Shown one piece after another: positions 32,923 through 45,049 of a DNA stretch of 64,000 nucleotides. Source of the DNA: Phlyctochytrium arcticum. Its lineage: Eukaryota > Chytridiomycota > Chytridiomycetes > Chytridiales > Chytridiaceae. The stretch's first letter is position 1. Each line of letters opens with the position of its first letter. Made by a program: the position numbers and the translations under genes. The stretch is taken from the NCBI GenBank assembly GCA_025602905.1, contig JAHLKI010000003.1, positions 124,001 to 188,000 of the forward strand, written 5' to 3'. Under the pieces are notes generated by a model. The model was given only the letters and a program-made list of their open reading frames with translations, did not search any database and had not been told where the DNA came from.

Positions 32923-33337
32923 TTGTCCTCAACAAAAGCTTCTGATCCCGTTTCCAAAAACTACCCGGCCGTCTTGACGATTGGTCCAACGACTTCAAGC
33001 CTAGTCCCAGCTTTACTTATTCTCTATAGTGCCCGTTCTTGGTTGCAGATTTGCCGTCTAATCTCCTTTTAGGAATTTCGTTGTAAAGTTTAGCGGGAAT
33101 TGTCGCGGCTAAATTCCAATTGCACGAATTGCTTACCCAATCGTACCACATGTGAATGGTTCGAGGGTAGACACGTGGACGTTTGCAGCCGGATGGGGCC
33201 AAAGGAAATGCATTTCGTTGCTTGTTTTTGGATTGCATCGGCAGCCGAAATTTGCACTTTTGCAAAAGGCCTGGCCAATGACCAGAGGAAATTGAACTCC
33301 TACTTTACCCATCGATATTTACGGCAGCAGAAACAAA
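32923..33337. promoter_or_regulatory. Divergent intergenic region
   Basis: 415 bp between the 5' ends of the ABC transporter (minus) and the nucleolar-protein gene (plus). It must contain both promoters; no canonical TATA box stands out. Confidence 0.4.
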
Positions 33338-36300
33338 ATGGCACAAAGCGTGCGGGTCCAGGACCCATATGTCTTGCCCTCGCAATCCTTCTCGGGCGAA
33401 TTTTCCCAGCGCATTTCCCTAGTTCCTCCACCACAAACCACCGCAAGCACACCCTCAAAGTCACCCAAGTCGAAAAAGAAGGCCCCACCGCCAAAAAACA
33501 CTGTCATTCCAAAGCGGTTCCTTACAGCAGCGGTCGGAGAGCGGGAATTCGGACTCGTTGAGGGCGATCATACAGCTGTGACTGGATCTGTACAGGGATC
33601 CGCGGTTTACCTTTACGATGTGGGTACCTGATTGAGTGAGCGTCCGAGATGTAAACCTGATTCTCTTTTTCAGCTTGCACGACAGCAATCACTACAATCT
33701 TGGTCTGTGCCTCCGGGTTTGCTATTTTGCTCACCTGCCCGGTTCCTTCCCGCAAAGCCCGTAGCGTCCGATGTAGCGCCGGCAACGAGTGAGCCTGCTG
33801 TAGCCACAGAGAACGGGGACGATGAACCAGAAAGCCATCTCCAGGGAGATGTCTACGTGGCTGTTCATTCGGGTGCTGATGTTGCTGCCGAGGACGCGAA
33901 ACGAATAGTATGGGGATGGAAGGCCGCCAATGGACTGGAAACAGCGATGGTCGGTCTGGCAGGAAAGCCCCACCAGTCACAAAAGGTATGTATAGGAACC
34001 CCTTTTATTTTTTTGCTGTATGTTCAGGACTAATGAGCCTGCTGTAGTTTGCTGAACCCATCTTCTCACTGGAAACATTTGTTGCGGGCCGGACAGCCAA
34101 CGATGGACATGTGGTACTGCAACATACACAGGGTGGAATTACGGTCACCGATCGTAACCTCAAAGCAGTAAGCTCACTTTCGGCCACCTTGAAAAAGTTG
34201 TCGGTGGTTTGGAGCACAACATTTGCTACAATCCAAGAGGGTGAATCTGGAGCAGCAGACAGCTGGCACGCGTTCAACATTGTGTCAGTGGTTCAGCGCG
34301 AGGGAAAATCCGAGTATATTCTACGAAAGCATGTCATTACCTTCTCACTTGCTGGCGGAGCTCAAATTGCACTGGATTGGGAGAAGGAGTTACCTAAATT
34401 CGAGTCGTTAGCCAAACCCATAGCATTCGCATACCAATCTGGCCGCGAAGCCCTCATCGTTGCTTTAGCGGATCACACCCTCTTGGTCTTGGACGCAAAG
34501 TCATCACCATCCCTGACACAAACGCTATCCATTTCCTTCAAGTTTACCAAACTTACCATTCCCAAAACTGCTTTGTTTGGGGGACCACGGGCAGTCACTT
34601 TGCAAGTGCTCAACGACGATTTTGTTGCAGTGGTAGGGTACCGCAAAGTAAAGTCTGGGGTGGAGGAGCTTTTGACCGTCTGGGACACCCAGTATGGCGC
34701 AATGCACCACGAACGAATTTTGAACACGCCATCAGAAAGTTCCGAGGAAGATATCGAAGGCAGCACAAATGCGGACAGAACTTTCCACGTATCCGCACTA
34801 CTCTCACCCATCAGTGGACCTGCACTCGTCATGTCTACTACCCGACTCCTCAGCAACTCACCTTTGCGATTCTCTAGTGCCGCCACGGTTGTCCCATTCC
34901 ACTGCACCGCTCTCACCCTCCTCGCTGTTCTTGGCAAACTTCGCCAGGCTCAGCTCTCCAACGCGGTGAAAGCCGTTGGTCACACAATTGACGACGACAA
35001 GGCTATTCATCCCCTGCCACTGGGTATGGCTGCCATTGGCCCGCGCCCTGTTCCCGAGAATGTTCCAGATATTCGTGCATGGAGTGAGGAATTGGCGGAT
35101 CTCGACACACTAGACCATTCCTACCTCACCCGATTGCTGGCACCGTCAATATCCAACGATGATTTTGATGTCGTGTTTTGCGAATGGATTCAAAAGAAGC
35201 TGATCAATTTGCGAAAGATCCGCTCTGAAACTCGCCGACGGGAGGCCCAAATTGCTCTCGAGAAAGCCAAAGCACTTAAGCTGGAGAAAGAGCAAGAAAA
35301 GGAGAAGATGGAGAAGCGAAAGGAGCTCAGGAGCTTTAAAAAGAAAAGTCAAGCACAGAAAGAAGCGAAAACGGCTGCCAAAGCGGTAAATGGCGTCGCA
35401 TCGGTGAATGGAGGGGAGAAAGGGAGCGAGCAAAGTGAAGGTAGTGCTGAAGACGACATCAAGGAAGAGGATGATAAAATGGCGGTTGTGAAGGATGAGG
35501 AAGACACTGTCGCTCAGATTGAAGAAGAGCCACTTCCCGCGTTCCTCACACAACCCCCAAGTCTGTCACTTCTCGGCACTTTACCGATTGTCGAGCTCTC
35601 ATCTACCGTTCTCCTTCTCCTCACCCGCCGCTGCTTTGGTCAACTCAACAAGTTCTGGCCTCGGACTGTTATGACGTACCTACTGCGGACCGGCGCAGTC
35701 AGTACCCGTAGTGTCGAAGGGGGCCTGGTTGCGGTAGCACTCAAACGCGAGGATATCCAGATTCTGTTGCAAATTTTACTGCGCGTCCCTGATTTGTCCG
35801 AGACGGAGCTGGCTCAAGCGATTCGGTACATTTGTGGTGCTGAAGATCCCAGGTGGAAGACCAAGGGCGCCTCCCGAACAAAGAAGCTCAATGACTGGCA
35901 CAAAACCAACCACCACAAAAAGCCGCGGCCGTCAAGACCTGCCCCGGCAGTAGGGACCCCTCACCCGGAGCGTATGCGGAAAGCTGAATGGAAAGTGGAC
36001 GCGCAAAAGGAACAGGAAGAAGCTGATGCTTACCTGGGTGTTTCTGTCCCAGCTGCCGATTCCGCCGAGAGTGACGACAGTGGGGATGAGGTAGAAAAGG
36101 GCCAGGCTAAGGCAGAAACAAGCATAGTAGATGTGACGGTCAGCAACGAATCAAATACGTATGTCTGTACGCCGGCACAAGCCAAGCTCCTGCGTACGCT
36201 TTTCGCTCGTCCTCGAACCGACGCCTTGCTTATTCAAGCTATTCGCCGGGACGTTTCTGTCAAAGAGTTGGGAGTGCTCTTGGCATGGATCTCTAGTGTA

Positions 36301-36819
36301 ATGGACGTGAAAGCAGACGAAGGGGAATTAAAGGGACAGGATGATCGGGTTGCCCTTTGGTGGTTGTGGTTAAACGAGGAAGTGCAGACACGCGGGGTGC
36401 CTAAAAAGGGCAGCGTTTCTGAGTGGGTTATGGTAAGTTTTTTTAATCCTCCGGATCCATATTGGGTTACGAGTCGCTAATATCTCCATCAATAGGCTGT
36501 GGATTCACTAACAATTCTCATGGACGCCCATCTCTCTACCCTTTTACAATCACACGACCTCAGTCCCACCCTCCTTCATCTCCATTCCCTACTCCAACAA
36601 GACTGCACATCCTATTCCCATGTCTCCTCCAAACTCCGTGGTGCATTGCTTCCCATGCATCACCACGTCCAAGATCGACGAAACGTGAACGAGACGGGCG
36701 CCGAACGGGAATTTGCAACGAATGAGCGTGGGGAAAAGCGAGAGTTGGGTGGACGATGGAGACGGATGGTGGAGGATGTACGGGGACAGGATTACGAAGT
36801 CGAGATTTACAAGCTTTGA
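33338..36819 (+). CDS. NOL11/Utp8-like nucleolar rRNA-processing protein
   Basis: Four exons are proposed: 33338-33619, 33674-33985, 34048-36432, 36496-36819. They give about 1100 aa with GT-AG introns of 54-63 bp kept in frame. The N-terminal half looks like a WD-type beta-propeller, with repeated blade-like strands and the SWSVPPGLLFCSPARF plus VYVAVHSG pattern seen in NOL11 N-termini. A highly charged Lys/Glu-rich region sits in the middle (about residues 600-680). A C-terminal helical part ends with the SLTILMDAHLSTLLQ block, like the C-terminus of NOL11. NOL11/t-Utp proteins couple rDNA transcription and pre-rRNA processing in the SSU processome. Assignment is from pattern resemblance, so moderate; coding status is certain. 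Confidence 0.75.
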
Positions 36820-37194
36820 TGAAAATGTCTCTTGCGCTTGTTGGCGGATGCTTATTTATATCTGTTGCATTTTGCCTGCCATTTACTTATGTAACTGTAT
36901 GTATAGACCGTAGTGTCACTTATTTATTTTGTTGAAGCACATCATTTTCTTGGTTCTTTTTGACATCCCTTCTCAATCGGGTGGAGACTCTGGAGAAATT
37001 CTCGAGAGGGTTCCTCTGACCGGTCTTTGAAGGAATTACTTCAATCAGATATGGTATTTCAAAATAAAAAACTGAAAAGATGATGGAGCAGAAAAATACA
37101 TTTCCACAAGATATAGGCAGACAAAAACATTGGATATATACAAAGCGATAGAGGGGATTTCGAAACAGTAAACGATGGGAAGGAGGTTACAGCA

Positions 37195-38421
37195 CTAACA
37201 GCATAAAGTCTCTCGTCCAGTCTCGCGCAGGCCTGGCTGACTCTTTCCAGCCTCGCGCATCCATTCGGCAAACACGGCCGATCCAACAGCGACACCCAAA
37301 ACTACAGCAAAAAACAAGCCGACATTGTAGGTCATGGCCAGCAACATGAGGGCGTAAGCGCAAGTGACGGTGACAAACTTGGAAACTCCGCGAAGGAGGG
37401 CGCGGAAAAGTCTTGGGGGGAGGAGCCCGCGTCGCGTGGGGGCGACGGGTGTGGTATAAACGAGATTGGACTTTGAGTGTTCGGAAGGTGAGGAGCTCTT
37501 GGCTACATTCTCTACACGTGTGTCATCGGTGTTGCCGGTATTGGTGTTGTAGGATCCTGAGGGTCCGGACGAGGAACCTCGACGTTCGTCGATGGTGTAA
37601 AAGTATTTTGACTCGTATACGGCGACAAAAGCCACCCATCCCTCGTACAGGATTCCAAAGACAAAGATGGCAATCCATGTTCCGGCGTACTGAGCCGGTG
37701 TACGGGGGACCCATGTCTCAAAGAGGACGTAGTCGGTCAATCCAGTGTGGAAAAACATTTTCATAATGGGAGGGTCGGTCGAGCCGCCGCCAGATGATGA
37801 GCAGTAAGGGAGGTTGGGGGATGAAGCACACATTGTTTTCCAGTCACTGCATTGCTTCATGTCTGGCATAGCCTTGCAAAGTAGAGAGTAGGTGCCCAGT
37901 AAATCACATTGCGCATAGGTAGATCCGGGGGATGCAATGCTGCACGCTTCACAGCCGGGCATGGCCATTTCGGTACAAATTGACTTGATTTGTTGCGTGG
38001 CTTGCTTTGAGGTGGGAAGGTTGGGGAGCGGGGTTGACGCTTTGGCATCTGAGCACTGTGGGTTGAGGACTTGGCTGGCAGGGGTAGTTGAATTTCCGCA
38101 TTGGGCCACGTAATTCTTGCAATCGCCCATGTTGGGCATGTCCACCGAGCAGATGTTGGCGAGCAAGGAGAAGGGGGTGCAGTAGTGAGATGCTCCATCG
38201 GGGATCGAGGCTGCGTTGGAGGTGCAGGTGATGCGGACGGTACATCCGGGCATGCCTTCCATTTGGGTGCAGAGACTGTTGAGCGACGAAGTAGCGTCGG
38301 GGTCAGTCATGCGAAAGGATGCACAGGCAGGATCAGAGGGGGTGGTAGGGCATGCTGGTGTGGTTTGTGCCGTGATGGCGACGGTCCCCAGCAGGGCCGA
38401 GAGTAAGAGTGTTGACAGCAT
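37195..38421 (-). CDS. Ctr-family copper transporter with Cys-rich ectodomain
   Basis: Single exon, 408 aa. A signal-peptide-like start (1-18) leads to a Cys-rich ectodomain with two similar repeats (about 45-125 and 140-207), each with C-T-x-M-x(2-3)-M-P-G-C near its start and a later LxxxC/PxM-C pattern. The Ctr domain follows: MKMFFHTG before transmembrane helix 1 (about 245-268), a cytosolic Ser/Asn-rich loop (280-345), transmembrane helix 2 with MLLAM (M359-x3-M363), transmembrane helix 3 with GVAVG (GxxxG), and a terminal Cys-Cys. These are the known Cu(I) path residues (MxxxM) and trimer-packing motif. Function: Cu(I) uptake at the plasma membrane or release from the vacuole. The length is well above the family's usual 150-250 aa because of the ectodomain. 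Confidence 0.88.
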   Translation of the reverse strand: MLSTLLLSALLGTVAITAQTTPACPTTPSDPACASFRMTDPDATSSLNSLCTQMEGMPGCTVRITCTSNAASIPDGASHYCTPFSLLANICSVDMPNMGDCKNYVAQCGNSTTPASQVLNPQCSDAKASTPLPNLPTSKQATQQIKSICTEMAMPGCEACSIASPGSTYAQCDLLGTYSLLCKAMPDMKQCSDWKTMCASSPNLPYCSSSGGGSTDPPIMKMFFHTGLTDYVLFETWVPRTPAQYAGTWIAIFVFGILYEGWVAFVAVYESKYFYTIDERRGSSSGPSGSYNTNTGNTDDTRVENVAKSSSPSEHSKSNLVYTTPVAPTRRGLLPPRLFRALLRGVSKFVTVTCAYALMLLAMTYNVGLFFAVVLGVAVGSAVFAEWMREAGKSQPGLRETGRETLCC

Positions 38422-39492
38422 ATTGGAAGTGTGAGACGAGGCCGGGCGGTTTCAAAAGGCGACGAGGACGACGACGACGACAGGGAAGACAACGAGGATA
38501 AGGACGGGCGACGATGGAGATGCTAATGGCAGCCGGCGTCGGAGTTTGCCGGAGCTAATGGAGCTCGAAGGTCGAGTAGCTAATGGAGGTGAGCCGAGCG
38601 GGGAGTTGTTAAACGCGCGCGACTTTTGCGGACGGGCGACGAGCTTGTATGAGGGATTTTTGCGGGAGGGATGGCAACGGCCGCCGTGTTATATATACGG
38701 CCGGGTGGCGCGCTGTGGCGCGGGCGGCTGGGGGGGCGCATTTCGATTTGCGGCGTGTTTGGTCAGCAATTTCCGACGGGAATTTGGCGAATTTCTGACT
38801 TTCAACTACGCTCTTCACACTTGGACATATACAAGGTTGATGCATGCACGATGGGTACTGTAGAGCGAGGCGATATCTGTAGTGGTAGTGGTTCACTGTG
38901 CTCGAACTGCTAAAAAAAGCAGAACAGAATTAGCAGGAATGGCCACCCAGGCTCGACTTGGCGATGGAAAAAGGAAAGGACCCGCGAATACGCATCAGAC
39001 CCGAGTATAGAACTGAAACAAGCAAAGCATTACCCAACGCTCGTTCGTTACCAACATCCAATAGTGAGCGACAGTCTGAGTATCAAAAATGATCTTTGGT
39101 CTCATCTATACGACAGACAAACATGCATTAGAGAGTGATGATTTTGTTACTTATGATGATAACTATCAAGCTACATCCTACAGTAATGCATTCCTGATGA
39201 AAGACTTTAATGACCTGTTGCTGACCTTGCTTTACCATGCCAAAGCAGGACATATTCTACATCTGATAACTGTGCATGAATCAAAAAGGATAATATGATG
39301 CGGAAAAAGTCCGATGCAAATGAGACCCCCAAAAAGAAGCTTTCCATTTTAATATTCAGCCCGTATAGCGTAATACTAATGAACGAAAAGCAAAACATCC
39401 GTATGCTTCTATGGCTGCCAGGATACCGAATGTTTTTTCAACGATAGATCCATCACACTACCCATCTGAATGATCATTGTACTTTTTCGAAA
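38422..39492. other. Intergenic with no clear gene
   Basis: The first 300 bp are GC-rich with a GACGAC microsatellite-like run (38459-38482) and lie upstream of the Ctr gene. A TATATATA stretch lies near 38690. The rest is AT-rich, with only short unsupported frames. Confidence 0.5.
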
Positions 39493-40954
39493 ATGATTCC
39501 TCTCTACCCTACTCACACTAAAGCTCATCACCCTCCTCCCCCCTCCGAAACATGTTGGACACACCGGCATTATCTGGCTCCACATGCCATATCGTCTAAA
39601 CTACTGGCCAAAAAATGGCAGGATCGGGCTCGACAGATGCATCTGCGCAAATTGAAGGATGCGAAAAGCACGATCGATAACCGGCCCCCTAAAGTGTACC
39701 CCCATCTCGAGATGCGATTAAAAAAATTGCAGGTTGAGCAAGGTGGGCATCCGTGGCTACTTTTTATTCAGAGTGTGTGATGAACTAAAGATTGTTCTTT
39801 TGAAATGTAGAGCGACTCTACGAAATTGAGCGGACAAACCATATTCTTTTGGACCGAATAGCTTTTCAATTAGTTGAATCTCCTGCCCAAGTGTCAGATT
39901 TGGAAAATGCCCGTAAAGATCCCGTCCCTCCTCCTTCATTACATGGCCCGAAACGCAAACGGGATCTTAAGCGCATTGCAGTACAGAATGAGGTATGGTT
40001 TTATGCAAACTGGGTGCTTGTTGTGATTAGATATTAAAATCAATTTTTCTTTCTTAGACTATCTTGCAACGAATCGAGGACCGCCCACCTACCTATCCCC
40101 GCCAACAATTTTTCTCGTCGCGGTGCCAGAACCTGGTGTACCTCCGCAACATTGCGCAGTACCCAGAATCGTACGCGCGGCTGCTGGACAATCATTTGGC
40201 GCTAGACCATCCCAGTGGCTGCGGATGCATGGCCGGTGCATTCATGCTCGAATATGGTGGTGAAAATGGGTTATTTGATGAAGAGGGTGGTGGTGGTCAG
40301 GAGCGAGCAACCAGTGCCCGATCGAGGAGTAATGGAGTCGGGGGCGGGGCTACACGCGAAACCCGGTCTGCCGATGTCAACATGTATGGCCGACCCGCAA
40401 CCCGTCCCAACACCATGGTTGGGCCCTTGTCCCCGGCCGGATCGAGCTCTCCTTCGCCTTCTCAACAGCCAGACGACGAACTGGACCAAGAATTTGGACC
40501 AGATGTGGCGGCCAGCGATGAATATGATGATGATTACGATGAGGAATTTGTAGAGGGAGAAGAAGGCGGAAGTGTTGTGTATTACTCCTCAGAAGAGGAC
40601 GCCACGAATGGAGTCAATGATCAGGAGAGTAGCGGCAAGTACTCCCCACAACCTCCGAGCGTGGAGAACGATTCCGCCCGAGCACCTGTAAAATCGAGCC
40701 GGCCACCAGCCAAAGCTTCAAATGCCCGAACACCCAATTCTACAAGCCGCCCTACAAAGTCAACTCCTTCCCCGCCTCGCCGAACCTCTTCAGAATCGTT
40801 CCCTCCGCTTCAATCTCAAGCGACTACACCGCCGCGGAAGGATTCATTGACCCAGAAAACAGACCGAAAGCCGGCTAGCTTGACCGGTAGCACTTCTTCC
40901 GTCAAGTCATCTTCGTCCAAAAAGACAGGAGGGAAGGGATTCCCCAAAATTTAA
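39493..40954 (+). CDS. CFAP97-domain (CFAP97D1/KIAA1430-like) flagellar protein
   Basis: Three exons are proposed: 39493-39742, 39811-39992, 40058-40954. They give about 442 aa with GT-AG introns kept in frame. The CFAP97 domain is in the N-terminal 110 residues: LLAKKWQDRARQMHLRKLK, AKSTIDNRPPKVYPHLEMRL, then EQERLYEIERTNHILLDRI across the first splice. This matches the family pattern of an HLxxKLKKxxLExER core followed by IxRENxxLL. The C-terminal 250 residues are low-complexity, first Gly/Glu/Asp-rich, then Ser/Pro/Lys-rich. CFAP97 proteins are axonemal and needed for sperm or flagellar structure. This supports a flagellated (zoospore) stage. The disordered tail appears specific to this protein. 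Confidence 0.85.
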
Positions 40955-41233
40955 GGATGAAGTAGAAACAGGACGTGAAGCACTTGTAGAAACAAAAAAA
41001 GTAGGCATAAATGGTGTGGCAAAAGTTCATTTCTCTAAGGAAGCGGGTGGAAAGATGCGGGCAAAAAAGCATTTGGGCTCAAGCAATGCTACTTTGCAAG
41101 ACTAGGTTGATATTCAACATGCCAACTTGGTATATACATAGAGTTGATGTCGGTCTTTTTGAGCAAAATGCCATCCAACACAACTGAAAATAAAAATCAT
41201 ACATACATAGAATGAAAAAAGAAAATACATAAT

Positions 41234-43230
41234 CTAATGCGCAGCAAAAATGATTTCGGCAGAGTCTGCACCTTGTCCCATACCCTCCAAACTTATGCCT
41301 TTGGTTTCCGGGACGGTGGTATACACAAAGATCCAGCCCACAATGACTGCACCCGCAAATATGAGGAACGTGCCCGCCGGAGATATGGCTTCGGTTAACG
41401 TGAGAAACGTAACGGAGAGAAGCAGGTTTGTGGTCCAATTGGCGGCGATGGCGATACCAGCTCCCTTGCCGCGAATTTCGAGGGGGAAAATTTCGGAAAT
41501 GATGATCCAAGGGACGCAGCCTGAATAAGAGGAAAAGGTTGCTTAGACTCTCGACAATCACAACTTTCACATAGCACAAACGTACCTAACCCGATGGCGT
41601 AGAAGAATACGTAGCCAACCAGACTAAATAGGGCTACCCAGCTGGCGAATGTGACATCTCCAACCCCAGCATCTCCATCATTGCTCTCCCCACCATCTTC
41701 GGTTGCTGGCAACAACCCGAACGATACCGAAATGGCTACCAGGAAAACGAAGACGGGTACGAGCGTAGTCAGAAGCAATTTTCGCCGTCCCGACTTGTCA
41801 ATGAGCTTCATGGCTGTAAGGGAACCGCAACAATTGGCGAGCGCGATTAATGTCGAGAAGAGGATTGCGGATGATTCGGAAGGGAAGGCGGCTTTGCGAA
41901 GAATTGTTGCCGAGTAGTACATGATTGTGTTGATGCTATCATTGAAAAGAGTGGTTGGTCAGTTTCCGGGATATACATCTCATCCGTGCAGCGTATGCTA
42001 ACGTACCCACTGAATTGCTGCAAGACTTGAAGCCCAATAGCAATAGTCATGGCTTTCCGGTAATCAGGGTTCGTGATTAGAGCACGGTAAGGGACCTGCT
42101 CAACTACGTGCTGCAAACTGGCCTTGATGTTTTCTACTTCTTCTTCCAACTGTTTATATGTCGTGCTCCGTGGCCGCACCAGTGCCAGTACCTCCATGGC
42201 CTCACGCGACTTGCCCTGCTGCACCAAAAAGCGTGGTGATTTTGGCATGGTAGCCATTCCCAGGAATTGGATGATGGCAGGGACAGCAGCAAGACCCAAC
42301 ATCCATCGCCAATTCTTCCCTTCACTCAAAACGGGATGCGACTCGTCGGTTGAACCCGATAACGCGTAGGCAACCAGGTAAGACACCAATTGTCCGAGCG
42401 CAATGAAGAAGGCATTAAAGTTGACCAGCATTCCACGGATCGAGGGGGGCGCCAACTCGGCAATGTACACGGGCACAGCCGCCCCACTTCCAACGGCTGC
42501 ACCGGCCACCAATCGACCTGCCAGCAACCACAGCCAACTTGTTGCAGCCGCCATCATAATCGCTCCACCTACAAACACGACAGACGCGGCCAGAATGACA
42601 TTTTTCCGCCCCCACCGGTCCGTCATGGCTCCAGCGCCCAACCCGCCCGCAATGGCACCACCAATGACTCCTGACACAATAATCTCTGTTTGCCTGTTGT
42701 CGAGGTTGAAATCTTTGCGAATAAAGAGGGTGGCCCCGGAAATAATGCCAGTATCGTATCCCCCTAAAAACCCGCCAAGTGCTGCGCAGGATGACAACAG
42801 GACCACTCGGACGGTGGACGGCATCCGAAATGTTCCTGGCGCAAACGTCCTAGCCTGTGATGACGGGTCTTGCCCATTGTCGTAAGCGTCATCTTCGTCA
42901 TTCAGTGTAAGGTCATCTACCAAGTGTTCTTTGTTTATTCCATGGATCTAGAGGAACAATATATGCAAACTTACCATCTGCTGGGCGCTCGACGTACAGT
43001 AGTGCAGCTTGGTCTTCCATTTGTGAGCTCGGTATGTATTCGCTGGGCTCGCTGTTGCCGTGTTGTTCCACGCCAGTCAAACGTTTCCCACCGTTACGCG
43101 CACGAGGATTACTCATTGTGCGATCTCTGCCAGTGTTTTCTCCGCTGCTGCCCTTTTGACCAGCCCTGGTTGCTTCTCGTATCTGTGCTGCTGGAGTTTC
43201 TTGCAACAGAATATATTCACTCTCGCCCAT
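41234..43230 (-). CDS. MFS sugar/myo-inositol transporter
   Basis: Four exons are proposed: 43230-42975, 42916-42007, 41935-41586, 41520-41234. They give 600 aa with in-frame GT-AG introns of 58-71 bp. Sugar-porter motifs are all present: GGYDTGIISGA in helix 1, DRWGRK in loop 2-3, PVYIAELAPPSIRG, PKSPRFLVQQGK, QQFSGINTIMYYSATIL, DKSGRRK, and the late SEIFPLEIRGKG and PETKGISLEGM. Twelve hydrophobic segments are visible. The GYDTG helix-1 and INTIMYY features resemble proton-coupled inositol transporters. An extra hydrophilic, acidic loop occurs between helices 9 and 10 (DGGESNDGDAG). The N-terminal 90 residues are hydrophilic and cytosolic. Substrate cannot be fixed from sequence alone. Confidence 0.9.
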
Positions 43231-43705
43231 AAATGCCGGTTTGAGGGAATTCTAATAACAAAGTCGCCCGAAGTTTCCGAAACCCCCGCTCTGCCGCCAG
43301 CCGCATGCGCCACACCGTATCACTGTCACCGCGGGAGTCGGAGTCTGCGCGACTTTCAAGTTTTGGTCGTTTTGTTTGACATGACATTGGCAATCTTCTC
43401 TAATAACAAGCATTACTTCAATCATCGTTTACCGCTCAACACCGCTGATTTAGGATTTCCTGCTCGATTCTCCATTTGCTGACTGATAACCTTCCACAGG
43501 CCCGCCAACGAAACTGAAAACGTCAACGGGACGAAAGTGTTTTGTGTTATGGTTGTTGGACGTTACCTTTCAACAAGTGTTTCCGCTGTCTCTGATATAT
43601 GATTGCCGCCGCATAAGAGTCTGCCCAAGTGTCTCAGGGTTTCTTTTCTCGACCAATACAGCTCGCACTTGCGGTGGATTGTCCCACTCGTCCGAGACCC
43701 CTAAA

Positions 43706-44600
43706 ATGCAACTACCTACAGAAATCATGGCCGAGATTGTCAAGAACTGTGGAACTCACAACACCCCGCATCGAAAAACATTGATAGCCCTTTGCCGGGT
43801 GTCTCGACCATGGAAGGACCTTGCGCAGCCTCGACTTTGGTCATCCATATGGTACTCATCAAAGCCAGAGCTCAAGGCCGTTCTTACTACATTAAAAGCC
43901 TATCCACGGCTAGGACACTTCGTGAAGATCGTGGACATCAGTCAGTACCCTGACCGACTCTCCAAGGTTATTCAAACAATAGCAGACTTTTGCCCAAACC
44001 TATAAAGTGACATTTATCATGTGAAGGATACCTTTTTGCTATCTTACTGACACCCTGTTTCAATTTTGTACTATCTAATGTGGTAAGGATAGCATATATC
44101 TCCATTGGCCTCCTGTCGAGAGCCTGCACGATCAACGTTTCCTCCAGCTGGTTGAAAAATGGGACCGATTGAAAGAGACATATTTTCGTTACAACCCAAA
44201 AATTACGGAAGACGGCTGGATCAGTGCCGCGCCATTCCTGAAGACACTGCGCAGCCTTCGCATAGACCATGCTCCTCATTTCCGGGACAAGGCGGTCATT
44301 GCAGTTATCGACTCTTGTCCGCTCTTGGAAGACCTAGAGCTCAGATACTCAGATATCACTGGTGCCGCGGTCTCCCACATTATGCTCAACGCTTCAAAGT
44401 TGGTCGAATTACGAATCTATGCTAGCTGGCCCCTTCGACTACAAGACATTGAAGAGATTTTGTGGCAGCGCCCGGCACGCCTATACCTATTCGTCGACGG
44501 ACGGGACGGAATGCAATATTGGAGCTTGCATACACCTCTAAACCAGCCCGTTGTCCGGCATCTCCCTCCCTATGGAACGTCACGCCCGCGGCCATTCTAG
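43706..44600 (+). pseudogene. F-box/LRR-like protein, possibly damaged
   Basis: The first part (43706-44005) starts MQLPTEIMAEIV and continues with LCRVSRPWKDLAQPRLWSSI, a typical F-box followed by an LRR-type HFVKIVDIS segment, but ends at TAA after CPNL. A second part in another frame (about 44091-44600) reads IYLHWPPVESLHDQRFLQLVEKW and LRSLRIDHAP, LLEDLELRYSDITGAAV, which are LRR-like. A good 3' splice site (AAGGATAG) precedes the second part, but no GT donor occurs between the last coding codons and the stop. Either a non-canonical donor or a one-base loss near 44000 breaks the gene. F-box proteins are substrate adaptors of SCF ubiquitin ligases. Confidence 0.6.
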
Positions 44601-45049
44601 TAACCTCGGATATAGCTTGTTGATGGCATACCCAGAAGCGATATTCATTTCTCGGATCAGTGTAACAGGCTTCTGTTGGTTTAGTAACTCCCGTATCGTT
44701 TGAGTACTCGCATTCTCTGTGTATAATGAATGTATCGCATACTACGATGGGCGTCATCTAAGAACCATTCACTGGCAGCCCACAATAATTGAAAATGAGC
44801 AAGGAAACAAACTACCATAGTACCAGAATCGTCCAAAAATTCCGTTTCTGGCCACTTTGGATCGCCGTATGTTCATGTCCCTTGCGGCCTAGCCGCCCGG
44901 CCGCCGCCGAAATGGCTCCCTCCCTGTGTGGACCCCCGGCTGGGCCGGAAAGTGTCGGAAGTCGGAAAGTATCGGAGTGGCTGGGTGAGAACCTTTGACG
45001 GGCTTTGACGCGAAATCTCTCCATCTCTTCATCCATCTTGATCCTGACG

